The translations under genes were made by a program, and so were the position numbers. The notes beneath the pieces were generated by a model. The model was given only the letters and a program-made list of their open reading frames with translations. It searched no databases and was not told the DNA's origin. DNA of 64,000 bases from Chloroflexota bacterium. Its GTDB lineage: Bacteria; Chloroflexota; Dehalococcoidia; Lucifugimonadales; Lucifugimonadaceae. The stretch is from positions 111,642 to 175,641 of the forward strand of contig JAQCHZ010000001.1 of NCBI GenBank assembly GCA_027618835.1, written 5' to 3'. Shown here piece after piece: positions 19,021 through 27,305 of the stretch (its first letter is position 1; each line of letters begins with the position of its first letter).

Positions 19021-19040
19021 TTCACCAGTAGGAATTAAGT

Positions 19041-19123
19041 GTCATCCTGAGGTTCTCGAAGGACGACATCCACAGCCAGCAACGCACACTGTCATCCTGA
19101 ATTCATTTTTAGTATCTATCGTT
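19041..19123. repeat. Interspersed repeat, family A (complete pair)
   Basis: GTCATCCTGAGGTTCTCGAA plus CTGTCATCCTGAATTCATTT and TATCTATCGTTCG, nearly identical in layout to the copy at 18000-18084. Confidence 0.75.
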
Positions 19124-19232
19124 CGTCGGCTAAAGACGGACAACGCACTCCCCGCACCAGATCCCTCAGCTGCACTCGGGAAATCGATTGGCGGCTGTCG
19201 TTTACTGAAGCCATACGCTTCCGACAGCAAAC

Positions 19233-19280
19233 ACACAAAAAGCCCGCTCGCCAATAAACAGGCGAACGGGCTTTTCTTTT
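19233..19280. terminator. Bidirectional intrinsic terminator
   Basis: AAAAAGCCCGCTCGCC and GGCGAACGGGCTTTTCTTTT form a strong stem with an A-run before and a T-run after. It serves the convergent aldo/keto reductase (+) and FAH-family (-) genes. Confidence 0.8.
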
Positions 19281-19323
19281 CAGCATCGAATTTTCGAACT
19301 GCCAGAGAACGTGGCTAAGCCAT

Positions 19324-20091
19324 CTACCCGGCGATGACTGGGTTGTGGAGCACGCCGATGTGCTCGAGCTCAACAGTCACATCGCCGCCAACGTTAATTG
19401 GTGGAGTTGTTCCCGAAGTACCAGTCCAAATCATGTCGCCTGGGTACAGAGTCACGTAAGTGCTGAGGTACGAAATCGCCTGAGCAGTAGTAAAAATCAT
19501 CTCTGACGAATGACACTTCTGCCCCTCAACACCGTTTACCAATCCACGAATTGCAACGTTCTGCGGGTCGATATCGGTAACGATGAACGGACCTGTAGGA
19601 CCGAACGTGTCGGCCGACTTGGCGCGCCACCACTGAATATCAGCATTCGCACCCGACTGCCACTCACGAGCGCTCACATCGTTACCGGCCGTGTAGCCGA
19701 AAACGTAATCGAGGGCGTCAGCTTCAGAAACCTTGCTAGCTTCCTTACCGATGATCGCAATCAGTTCCGACTCACAAACAACCAAACCTGCATCAGCAGG
19801 AAGCTTGATTGGATCGCCAGGACCAATGATCGCATTAGTGTTCTTGTAGAACGGCTGTGGTCGTGTAGGTCGGTCGGCACCAAGAAGGTGTGAACCGTAG
19901 TTCAACGCAAGGCAAAGCATTTTGCTTGGGTTGGGGTTTGGAGCGAGGATCTTAACTTCGTTCAGGTCGTGCGTTGCACCTGTCTCAGAGTAGTCCTGCC
20001 CAATTGGCGAATTAGAAATCTCTTTTACTGTGTCGCCATCGACAACACCGTAGGCAGCATCGCCGCCATTTGAAAATCGTACAAACTTCAT
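19324..20091 (-). CDS. Fumarylacetoacetate hydrolase (FAH) family protein
   Basis: A 255-residue FAH-fold enzyme. The start at MKFVRFSNGG follows GGAAAGAAC and removes a 32-residue spurious N-terminus in the ORF track. Metal ligands match the family: Glu-x-Glu in VVCESELIAIIG and Asp in TAGNDVSAREWQ. YKNTNAIIGPGDPI and PGDMIWTGTSG are also typical. Family reactions include hydrolysis of acylpyruvates, decarboxylation of oxaloacetate and hydratase or isomerase steps in aromatic degradation; the exact one is unknown. Confidence 0.87.
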   Translation of the reverse strand: MKFVRFSNGGDAAYGVVDGDTVKEISNSPIGQDYSETGATHDLNEVKILAPNPNPSKMLCLALNYGSHLLGADRPTRPQPFYKNTNAIIGPGDPIKLPADAGLVVCESELIAIIGKEASKVSEADALDYVFGYTAGNDVSAREWQSGANADIQWWRAKSADTFGPTGPFIVTDIDPQNVAIRGLVNGVEGQKCHSSEMIFTTAQAISYLSTYVTLYPGDMIWTGTSGTTPPINVGGDVTVELEHIGVLHNPVIAG

Positions 20092-20344
20092 ATTTTTGTT
20101 CTTTCCGGTGGCCGATTTCGATGTACGAAACCGACTCCATAGCCGCCAGCGTGCAATTATTCCGTCGTCAAATGCCGACAGACTCAATGTGTCACCGGTG
20201 GCGAGATCTGATCGTGAGCCGAAACATGTTACTCCCGTATCCGCGGTATGCTCATGTCCATTCTAAAAATCGAGCCGTCAGAATATTAAAATAAGGCGAC
20301 CGGAATAATACAACCGAGGCTTCATAACTCGTAGGAGAACAATA

Positions 20345-21937
20345 TTGTTCGATCTCATCATCAGGAACGGAACGGTAGTCGACGGTACCGGCTCAGCGCG
20401 GTTCAAGGCCGAAGTCGCAATCAAAGGAGACACCGTCGTATCGGTTGGTGAAATCCAAGGCGAAGCACTACGAGAAATCGATGCTACGGGAAAGGTCGTC
20501 ACACCCGGTTTCATCGATCTACACACCCACTCTGACAACTCGTTCCTTATCGATCCACACGCCGATTCGAAACTCACCCAAGGTGTTACGTTCGAGCTGA
20601 TGGGCAACTGTGGCATGAGCTACTGTGCGCCGCTAAACGAAAACACAATTCCCGGTTTCAAAGATCGAACCGACAACTACGATCCCGAGTTCAAGCCAAG
20701 ATGGTCGACCATGGACGGCTACTTGAGCGCACTTGAGGAATCAGGTTCGACGATAAATATCGCCGCACAAATCGGACACGGCACGGTTCGTGGAGCGGTT
20801 ATGGGCATGGAAGCCCGCATGCCAACTCCCCAGGAGCTTGAGCGAATGACCACTTTATTCGCAGAATCGCTCGACGCCGGAGCACTCGGTATGTCGACCG
20901 GACTTTGGTACGGACCCGGCTCGTACTCTCTCGCAGATGAAATAATTGCTGTCACCCAACCGGCTGCCGATCGCGGCAAGCTCTACTCATCTCACATTCG
21001 ATCCGAAGCCGACGACCTAAGCGGACTCTTTCCGGCTCATGCAGAAGCCATCGAGGTCGGTCGACGCACAGGGGCTCGAATTCAAATTTCGCACGTCAAA
21101 GCCGTCGGACCAAAATTCTGGGGGCGCGGTTACGAGTTGATCGAAGGTATGGAACGCGCACGATCTGAAGGCATCGATGTTGCTGGCGACCAGTATCCGT
21201 ACGAGTGGTCATCTACCGGTTTCTCGGGCGCAATGTTCGCTCGTTGGGCACTGGAAGGCGGACGCCAAAAGACGCTCGACCGACTCTCCGATGCCGATAC
21301 ACGAGCACAGGTGCGAGCCGACGTCACCTACTATATCAACCGCAACCACTCGGCAGAGGGCTGCGTAATCGCTAGCTTCCCGCCGGATCAATCTTTAGAA
21401 GGGCGCAGCCTGCAAGATATCGCCGATGAATGGGGCTGTGAGCCAGAAGAAGCTGCCTTACGCCTGTACGAACAATCGGAAGGATCGTACGTACTACATT
21501 CGATGGAACTCCAAGACATCGATTCGATCGCAAAGTGGCCGCTGATGTCGATCGCTTCCGACGGCTCATCCTTGCGAGACGAGGGTCCACTTTCGTCTGG
21601 CAAACCACACCCTCGAAGCTACGCGACGAATTCGATAATCATTGAACAGTTTGTTGAACAGCGCGGACTATTCACTCTTGAAGAAGCGATATTCAAAATG
21701 ACCGCCCTACCCGCTTCACGCTTGAACCTATCGAGACGAGGACAACTAGCTCCCGGCCAAATCGCCGATGTATTGATCTTCGACCCAACGAACGTAAAAC
21801 AGCACAACGATTTTGTGAACCCGCACGTCTACTCATCCGGAATGGACTACGTCTTCGTAAACGGCAAGCCAGCCCTAGAAAACGGCAAGCCAAACGGCGA
21901 ATTACCGGGCAGAGTAATGCGCAAACTAAGCGACTAG
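20345..21937 (+). CDS. N-acyl-D-amino-acid deacylase-like amidohydrolase
   Basis: A 530-residue amidohydrolase close to D-aminoacylases. The gene starts with TTG after GGAGAACAA. Metal and catalytic residues: His-x-His in DLHTHSDNS, Cys in LMGNCGMS, His in SSHIRSE, His in QISHVKAVG, and Asp in MSIASDGSS. The surrounding beta-sandwich (IIRNGTVVDGTG at the start, LAPGQIADVLIFDP at the end) is typical. It would release free D-amino acids or related products from N-acyl substrates. No signal peptide. Confidence 0.87.
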   Translation: MFDLIIRNGTVVDGTGSARFKAEVAIKGDTVVSVGEIQGEALREIDATGKVVTPGFIDLHTHSDNSFLIDPHADSKLTQGVTFELMGNCGMSYCAPLNENTIPGFKDRTDNYDPEFKPRWSTMDGYLSALEESGSTINIAAQIGHGTVRGAVMGMEARMPTPQELERMTTLFAESLDAGALGMSTGLWYGPGSYSLADEIIAVTQPAADRGKLYSSHIRSEADDLSGLFPAHAEAIEVGRRTGARIQISHVKAVGPKFWGRGYELIEGMERARSEGIDVAGDQYPYEWSSTGFSGAMFARWALEGGRQKTLDRLSDADTRAQVRADVTYYINRNHSAEGCVIASFPPDQSLEGRSLQDIADEWGCEPEEAALRLYEQSEGSYVLHSMELQDIDSIAKWPLMSIASDGSSLRDEGPLSSGKPHPRSYATNSIIIEQFVEQRGLFTLEEAIFKMTALPASRLNLSRRGQLAPGQIADVLIFDPTNVKQHNDFVNPHVYSSGMDYVFVNGKPALENGKPNGELPGRVMRKLSD

Positions 21938-21965
21938 TATCGTCGCTCGGCAACGGTTTTGAATT

Positions 21966-22021
21966 TCATCCTGCGCTTAATTCTCCACGATGCCCAGGAT
22001 GAACCCCGTCGAAGGACGACA
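21966..22021. repeat. Interspersed repeat, family A
   Basis: TCATCCTGCG, a central CCCAGGATGA and GTCGAAGGACGAC form an imperfect dyad just after the amidohydrolase stop. Confidence 0.65.
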
Positions 22022-22055
22022 GGCAAGCGCTCAAATTTACGACAGGCTCACATCA

Positions 22056-22256
22056 AATCCCCCCTCCTTCGGGAGGGAGTTAGAGTGAGGGTAGAATGCA
22101 GCGAGCTACCAAGTCGTTCGACGACGCCCGCGACTAACGCCATATTGCAACGAACGAACAAAAAACACCACAGCCCCCCCCCAACCAGTCCCCCTTCTTT
22201 CGGGAAGGGTAGATTGCAGCTAACGACCAAGCCATCATATGACGCCCGGAGTAATA
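22056..22256. repeat. Interspersed repeat, family B (two copies) with a poly-C tract
   Basis: Two related units: CCCCCTCCTTCGGGAGGG..GCAGCGAGCTACCAAGTCGTTCGACGACGC, and CCCCCTTCTTTCGGGAAGGG..GCAGCTAACGACCAAGCCATC..TGACGCCCGGAG. A run of nine C (22174-22182) separates them. The second copy ends in CCCGGAG a few bases upstream of the NIPSNAP start codon, so it may supply its ribosome binding site. Confidence 0.7.
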
Positions 22257-22259
22257 ACG

Positions 22260-22877
22260 ATGATCTACGAATTCAGAACCTACGACATCTTCCCCGGCAA
22301 CATGCCGAAGTACCAAGCGACCCTCACCGATTCGCTAAATGGCGGACGACTCGATCATTCAGATCTATTCGCCTACTTCTACACAGAATTCGGACCTCTT
22401 AACCAAGCGCTCCACATCTGGCCATACGAAAGCCTCGACGAACGTCAGGCGATACGTGAAAAGACCGCTGGCATAACCGGCTGGCCACCCGCGACTGGCG
22501 ACCTACTCGCAGGACAAGCCGCCGACATCTACTTCCCCGCACCGTTCAACGACGAATCGATAACCGGAGCCCAGGGCCCGTTCTACGAACTTCGCACGTA
22601 CACATATGCAACCGGCGAAACCCCAGCAGTAATCGACACCTGGGGCAAGGCAATCGACGAACGCAAAAAGCTCTCACCGTTCATCGGAGCTTGGTACACC
22701 GAACTCGGCGGACTCAACAAATGGGCGCACCTCTGGGGCTACTCTTCACTCGAAGAACGCTCACGAGTCCGAAAAGAAGCTGTCGAAACAGGCGTCTGGC
22801 CACCAAAAGGTGCACCAAAGCCACGTACCCAAGACAGCAAGCTCTACATGCCCTTTCCCTTCAGCCCACTGAAGTAG
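22260..22877 (+). CDS. NIPSNAP family protein
   Basis: A protein of about 205 residues with two NIPSNAP (dimeric alpha/beta-barrel) domains, each opening with the YELRTY-type motif (MIYEFRTYDIFPG at the start and FYELRTYTYATGE at about residue 105) and ending in a HIWPYESLDER or HLWGYSSLEER segment. The start is the ATG before IYEFRTY, not the ORF-track start seven codons upstream. Bacterial NIPSNAPs have no settled biochemical role. The gene stands alone, directly after repeat family B. Confidence 0.85.
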   Translation: MIYEFRTYDIFPGNMPKYQATLTDSLNGGRLDHSDLFAYFYTEFGPLNQALHIWPYESLDERQAIREKTAGITGWPPATGDLLAGQAADIYFPAPFNDESITGAQGPFYELRTYTYATGETPAVIDTWGKAIDERKKLSPFIGAWYTELGGLNKWAHLWGYSSLEERSRVRKEAVETGVWPPKGAPKPRTQDSKLYMPFPFSPLK

Positions 22878-22910
22878 CTTGTGAAAAATATGGGACACCG
22901 GTCCGAAATC

Positions 22911-23297
22911 CTAGTTCTCGTTTTGAAAACTGAGATACATCCCCAAACCGGTCAAACCGAGCGCGGCTATCAAATATAGCCACCCATAGTTGTCATTTAC
23001 TGAATCAACCGAAAATGAAGCCCATGATGCAGCCACAAGGGCAACACCTACGCTGATTTTTATTGGAAAACTCGCCAGAATAGTTATTCTTTCGAGGATT
23101 GAGTCGTAGTTGAATTTGATTCTCGAAAGAGTCGCCTCGATCGGTGTTAAACCACTGGTCGGGGCGCATTTGTATTCGTCGGGAACTTAGATAACTCGAA
23201 CGTACCAGTTACCACCCGGTGGATTAGTCCTGAATGTGTATGTAATTGACCGAAAGAAATCCTCATCCCTCCACAAGTTATCGGCAGCCCAGTTCAA
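22911..23297 (-). pseudogene. Small membrane ORF with in-frame stop, unrecognised
   Basis: The ORF track does not list it. On the minus strand a frame from TTG (23297) to TAG (22911) has 128 codons interrupted only by TAA at 23187-23189. The first part reads NWAADNLWRDEDFF.. and ..NPPGGNWYVRVI. After the stop come VPDEYKCAPTSG, a polar helix, and two hydrophobic segments (about 20 residues each, the second WLYLIAALGLTGLGMYL). The pattern of a soluble segment and two helices after the stop looks protein-like, but I find no family match. It could be a decayed small membrane protein or chance. Confidence 0.35.
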
Positions 23298-23411
23298 CTA
23301 CTAAATTTCATTACTTGGTGAGTGGTTAAATACCAACCGCCCGCAACCTAATTGGCTAGTTCTTATTCCAAAGCACCGATTCAAACCGGCACACAGCATT
23401 CGATCCGATAA

Positions 23412-24002
23412 ATGAAGCCACCAAGCCAGCCCGATTACTACCATGAGATACTCAAACTCACGCTTGAACTGAGTTCGAAACGGCCGAGCGACGCATTCAC
23501 CCTGGCGATAACGGGATCCGACTGCGCAGGAAAAAGTGCCGCCACTAAATGGCTGAAACAACAGCTAATCAAGCTAGGTCACAGCGTCGCAACAATCGAA
23601 GTCGACTCGTACCTACGCCCCCGCAGACTCCGAACCGGTCGGCCCACCGAAGCAGAAGACTATTACCTGCGAGGATTCGATTTCGATCAGCTGCTGCAAG
23701 ACCTCAAAAAGCTAAAGCAAAGTCTCACGAGCAAACAATCCTCGACAATCCATCAAATAATCATTGTCGAAGGCGTCTTCCTATTGAAAGCCGAACTTAG
23801 ACCAAACTGGGATGCATCGTTCTGGCTCGATATCTCGAACAAAAGAATTCTTAAACGTGGCACCGCCAGAGACGCTGACTACTTCGGTTCAAGAGAAAAA
23901 GCGCGGACGGTCTACGAAACGCGAATCATTCCCGCGCAGCACATCCACCACACTCGTGACCTACCTCTAAAAACTGCCACCAGCATCTACAAATCAAGCT
24001 GA
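23412..24002 (+). CDS. Uridine-kinase-like P-loop protein
   Basis: A 196-residue P-loop NTPase resembling the uridine kinase/phosphoribulokinase family. Walker A is GSDCAGKSAATKWL (about residue 36). A segment equivalent to the substrate-binding DSYLRPRRLR and a hydrophobic strand ending in Glu (IIIVEGVFLL) follow, and the DISNKRILKRGTARD helix resembles the lid. ATP-dependent phosphorylation of a nucleoside or similar alcohol is inferred from the family; the substrate is unknown. No operon partner. Confidence 0.75.
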   Translation: MKPPSQPDYYHEILKLTLELSSKRPSDAFTLAITGSDCAGKSAATKWLKQQLIKLGHSVATIEVDSYLRPRRLRTGRPTEAEDYYLRGFDFDQLLQDLKKLKQSLTSKQSSTIHQIIIVEGVFLLKAELRPNWDASFWLDISNKRILKRGTARDADYFGSREKARTVYETRIIPAQHIHHTRDLPLKTATSIYKSS

Positions 24003-24026
24003 GTGTGCGCCAGCCCGCAACCACAC

Positions 24027-24771
24027 CTAAAGCGGGCGCCGAGCCAAGCTAAAGCTCTCGCCTATCGGACCACCCGTGCCCTGCCTCGTCAGCCACATCG
24101 CCAGCGGCACAACTAGGTCAGGAGTCTTCACACGCTCGCTCGGAGCAAACGGAGGCGGCCCGCCAACCTCCATGATGTCCTTCTTAGCATTAGTTGCCAC
24201 CGGACCCGGCACCAGCTCATTCACATCAATCCCGCGCTCCCAAAATTCTCAGCCATGCACTGAGTCCGCATCCAAGCGCCAGCCTTACCAACCCGATACG
24301 ACGAATTCGCCCCGCCCGAGCTGTGCCCCATTCCCGAGCCAACATTGATGATCTTCGATCCCTCGCCCATCAATGGAAGAAGACCAACAGTCATCAGATA
24401 AACACTGTCGATGTTCAAGCGAACCGCACCAAGCCAGTCGTCTCGACTCGACTCGATTCGATCATCGCCGATCGATCAGTCGCCCCACCAGCGTTATTAA
24501 CCAAAATATCCACTTGGCCAAATTCGAACTTGATCACCGCAATTGCAGCATCAACATTCCCCGGATCCGTCAGATCAGCCGTTACTGGCGAGCCTTTGCG
24601 ACCCATCCCGCGAATCTGTGCAGCAACATCACCGATCTCAGATGAAGTCCGAGCGACTACCGCAACATCAGCCCCCGCCTCAGCCAAACTCAGTGCAATA
24701 GCTCTATCAATACCACGCCCACCGCCAGTGACCACCGCCACCTTGCCATTCAAATCTTTAACACTAGCCAT
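24027..24771 (-). pseudogene. Short-chain dehydrogenase/reductase broken by two frameshifts
   Basis: Three ORFs in three frames join into one classical SDR. 24415-24771 carries the cofactor loop (VAVVTGGGRGIDRAIAL) and DILVNNAGGATD. 24221-24418 carries the catalytic Ser (INVGSGMGHSS) and the Tyr-x-x-x-Lys (SSYRVGKAG). 24027-24224 carries the C-terminus (NELVPGPVATNA). The breaks are near 24415 and near 24222. All catalytic residues are present, so decay is recent or the breaks are base-calling errors. Confidence 0.8.
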
Positions 24772-24866
24772 CTGCCAAGGATCTCCTGAAAACTACGATA
24801 AATTCAATCGGTGAATGATAGCCAGTGAATCTCGTCACTCGCTTGGGTACACGGCCCGGAATTGGT

Positions 24867-25814
24867 TCAGGATTCTTCCCAAATAACGACCGGACAATTG
24901 ACCAATATGTGATCCATTTCGAGTTCAATCTCTGAAGTAGCCTTTGAAGATGCCCAATCACCCACTGTGTCAAAACCTGCCTCATCCACAAAGTCATGTC
25001 GCCATAACGACCTGTAAAGCTCGTCACCCGGAATCGAATCAAAAACATTGTGTGTTTTGCCTGTCGCAGGGTCGATTTTCATTCCCTTCGACGGCTCGTT
25101 GTCCCCGAAAATCACTCGTACAACGGCGTACGGAACATCGAGCGTCCCCGGGTTTAGCGTACTAGTACGAATTGTTTCGAATGAAAAGTACCGGACATGG
25201 TTATCGCTATACCAACCTGTAGCTGTTCGCTCCGCAAGCTCAGCTGTTGAACCAGCCGGAACGATAGGGCAATTGATAATCGTCGCTGTTCGCTTTAGCT
25301 CGAATCCGGCGTCCTCAATCCCCTGATAACTACGAATCGAATCTGGATCGTAGTTATCAGGCACCAACACCTGCACAACCTGCCAGTAGTCGTTGTAGCC
25401 CTCATCACCTGGTATCACATCGAAAATCGCAGCCTGCCCATCCGCACGAGTCGATGGATCAGACGCAAACACAAACGAATACACCGGAGCTGATAGCAAC
25501 GAATTGACGTCGAACGCGTAATAACTAACGTCATTACCATCAGGTGCCAGCACGTGATTAAGAAAATCAGCGTCTTAGTCAATCGGCTCGTTCGGTTCAG
25601 GCAAATCACTGTTTTGTGATCTGCGCATCACCGTCCCGGCGACCTCTGAGAACCGGTCCACCGAGACGAACTCGATGCCAGTTTCAGGATTTACATGTGG
25701 CGCAACAGCATCGACCTGATCAGTCGAAGTGCAGCCCACAGCGAACACCATTGCAAGTGCAAATATTATCGTTCTCAAATCATCATTCATCACTCTGAAC
25801 ACACCCTGCATCAC
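24867..25814 (-). pseudogene. Lipoprotein of unknown function with in-frame TAA
   Basis: The frame starts near 25814 (probably at a second Met: MNDDLRTIIFALAMVF) and shows a lipoprotein signal with lipobox AVGC. It continues through HVNPETGIEFVSVDRF to PEPNEPID, stops at TAA (25575-25577), and resumes in the same frame as DADFLNHVLAPDGNDVSYYAFDVN. The 228-residue remainder has two parallel segments (IFDVIPGDEGYNDYWQVVQV and VFDSIPGDELYRSLWRHDF), suggesting an internal duplication. A periplasmic or surface location is likely. Function is not recognised. Confidence 0.7.
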
Positions 25815-25905
25815 TCACCGCTTCCCGACGTCGTTTTTCGTGCAATCATTTTCGAGCACGGAACAACCTGATTTCAGAGTCTCCCAGAGCGATTCGTGGA
25901 ACGCC

Positions 25906-26772
25906 TTAAACGTTAGGCTTCGGCCACTCGCCCGACCACTTGTCGCGGTACTCGTAGTTCAGCCCAGCACTACCGGCAAGATTGTTCCACATCGTCGTTC
26001 GACGGTAGTTTCGTTTGCTCACCAACGAACGCTGCATCAGCGCCGCCTCATCTCGCTCAAGCCGCTCAAGAATCCGAACGTCATTAGCTGGTTCATGGTT
26101 CCAACTCGGCTCAGTCGACTCGCTGGTGCGCTCGAATAAATACTTCACCATGTAACGAATCTGATCGCTCGTATTCGCAGTACCCGCATGCCAAATATCG
26201 TAGTGAAGAATCAACACCGATCCTGCCGGAACAACAGCCACAATCTGATCTCTGAAATTCCCATGCGACGCATTTCGATCACCAGCCGCCGTAAACAAAT
26301 GTGAACCCGGAATCAATGCTGTCGGCCCCATATTCGAAGCAACGTCTTGCGGGTAGTACATCACCAACACACTCTGAACATGATCCGATACACGTCCATG
26401 CCCATCGTCCAGCGTCGGAATATTTAGACTGTCCTGATGCCACGCCTGACTTCTCGTACCCGGGTAATTCCTATGACAATGCCGATGAGCAGCCCTCGTG
26501 TAGTCTCCGCCCAGCAGACTCGACAATGCTCCCTGAACCGCGGGATGTTCATAAACCTCGTCGATCGCCGGGACCGCCTTGTTGATTTCGTCGCCAGGAT
26601 TCGTCGGCAACGCTTCAAGCTCACTGTAAATCTGCGAGTGAAACTCAGCAGGAAACTGTGGCTCAACAATGTGGTACCCATTGATTACAAAGTCAGCGAC
26701 CTGGTCGTCGCTCAGCAAATTCTTCGTCGAAACCCCTGAAGCACCGGAAGTAGTAATAGCGCTAGTCATCAT
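25906..26772 (-). CDS. Phytanoyl-CoA dioxygenase (PhyH) family protein
   Basis: A 2-oxoglutarate and Fe(II)-dependent oxygenase of about 288 residues. The facial triad is visible: His and Asp in WHQDSLNI and the distal His in HYDIWHAGT. An Arg for 2-oxoglutarate may be the one in SDQIRYMVKYLF. The start was set at the ATG-ATG pair after GGAG, which overlaps the end of the upstream small gene by about 10 nt, so the two are translationally coupled. Substrates in this large family vary (acyl-CoAs, halogenated or sugar-like compounds). Confidence 0.88.
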   Translation of the reverse strand: MMTSAITTSGASGVSTKNLLSDDQVADFVINGYHIVEPQFPAEFHSQIYSELEALPTNPGDEINKAVPAIDEVYEHPAVQGALSSLLGGDYTRAAHRHCHRNYPGTRSQAWHQDSLNIPTLDDGHGRVSDHVQSVLVMYYPQDVASNMGPTALIPGSHLFTAAGDRNASHGNFRDQIVAVVPAGSVLILHYDIWHAGTANTSDQIRYMVKYLFERTSESTEPSWNHEPANDVRILERLERDEAALMQRSLVSKRNYRRTTMWNNLAGSAGLNYEYRDKWSGEWPKPNV

Positions 26773-27037
26773 GTTGCTCCATTTTTTCCAGCACGAACTG
26801 GTAACCAAAAACCTCGACTTCGGAACCCTCTAACGACCCGCGCTGATCAGGGAAATGAACCACCCGCCAGCCATCGCAAATTGCGTCGTGGACCGATTCA
26901 TAATCCAAACCCGTTTTGGTCGGATCAATCTCGACAATCGAATCTAGAACCGGCTCGTGCAACGCCTGCGAAATCGCAGGCGAACGAGGATCAGTCGATT
27001 GCGCACTCAAATAAAGAAGTCGCTGTTTTAGTGCCAT
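26762..27037 (-). CDS. Small protein coupled to PhyH gene, function unknown
   Basis: A 91-residue ORF whose 3' end overlaps the PhyH start. Sequence features: LVLDSIVEIDPTKTG-like polar segment, then HDAICDGWRVVHFPDQ and FGYQFVLEKMEQ, which read as a compact alpha/beta protein. It does not match a family I know. The overlap and shared strand argue for a real gene with a role linked to the oxygenase. Confidence 0.6.
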   Translation of the reverse strand: MALKQRLLYLSAQSTDPRSPAISQALHEPVLDSIVEIDPTKTGLDYESVHDAICDGWRVVHFPDQRGSLEGSEVEVFGYQFVLEKMEQHDD

Positions 27038-27156
27038 AAGAATCGCTTCGCCAGTTCTCGTAAAGTCGCTTTACTAAATCCCTAGGTAAGGGAAAAGACA
27101 GCTTACCCAATTACCAACCCCGTCAAACACCCTCTTCATGTCTTCTTAAATCATTC

Positions 27157-27189
27157 TTGTCCTGAGCAGCGCCGAATGGGTTCAAGATC
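27157..27189. repeat. Interspersed repeat, family A (degenerate)
   Basis: TTGTCCTGAGCAGCGCCGAA, a weak member of family A, in the divergent gap before the ceramidase-like gene. Confidence 0.45.
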
Positions 27190-27305
27190 AAACGCCCAGC
27201 CCCACTGAACAATCAAATCAGCCATCAACTCCCACCCAAAACCGTATCTCCGGTGATAAATTCCCTCAACCAATCCCAACTTCAACAAGCGGAATTCAAC
27301 AAACA

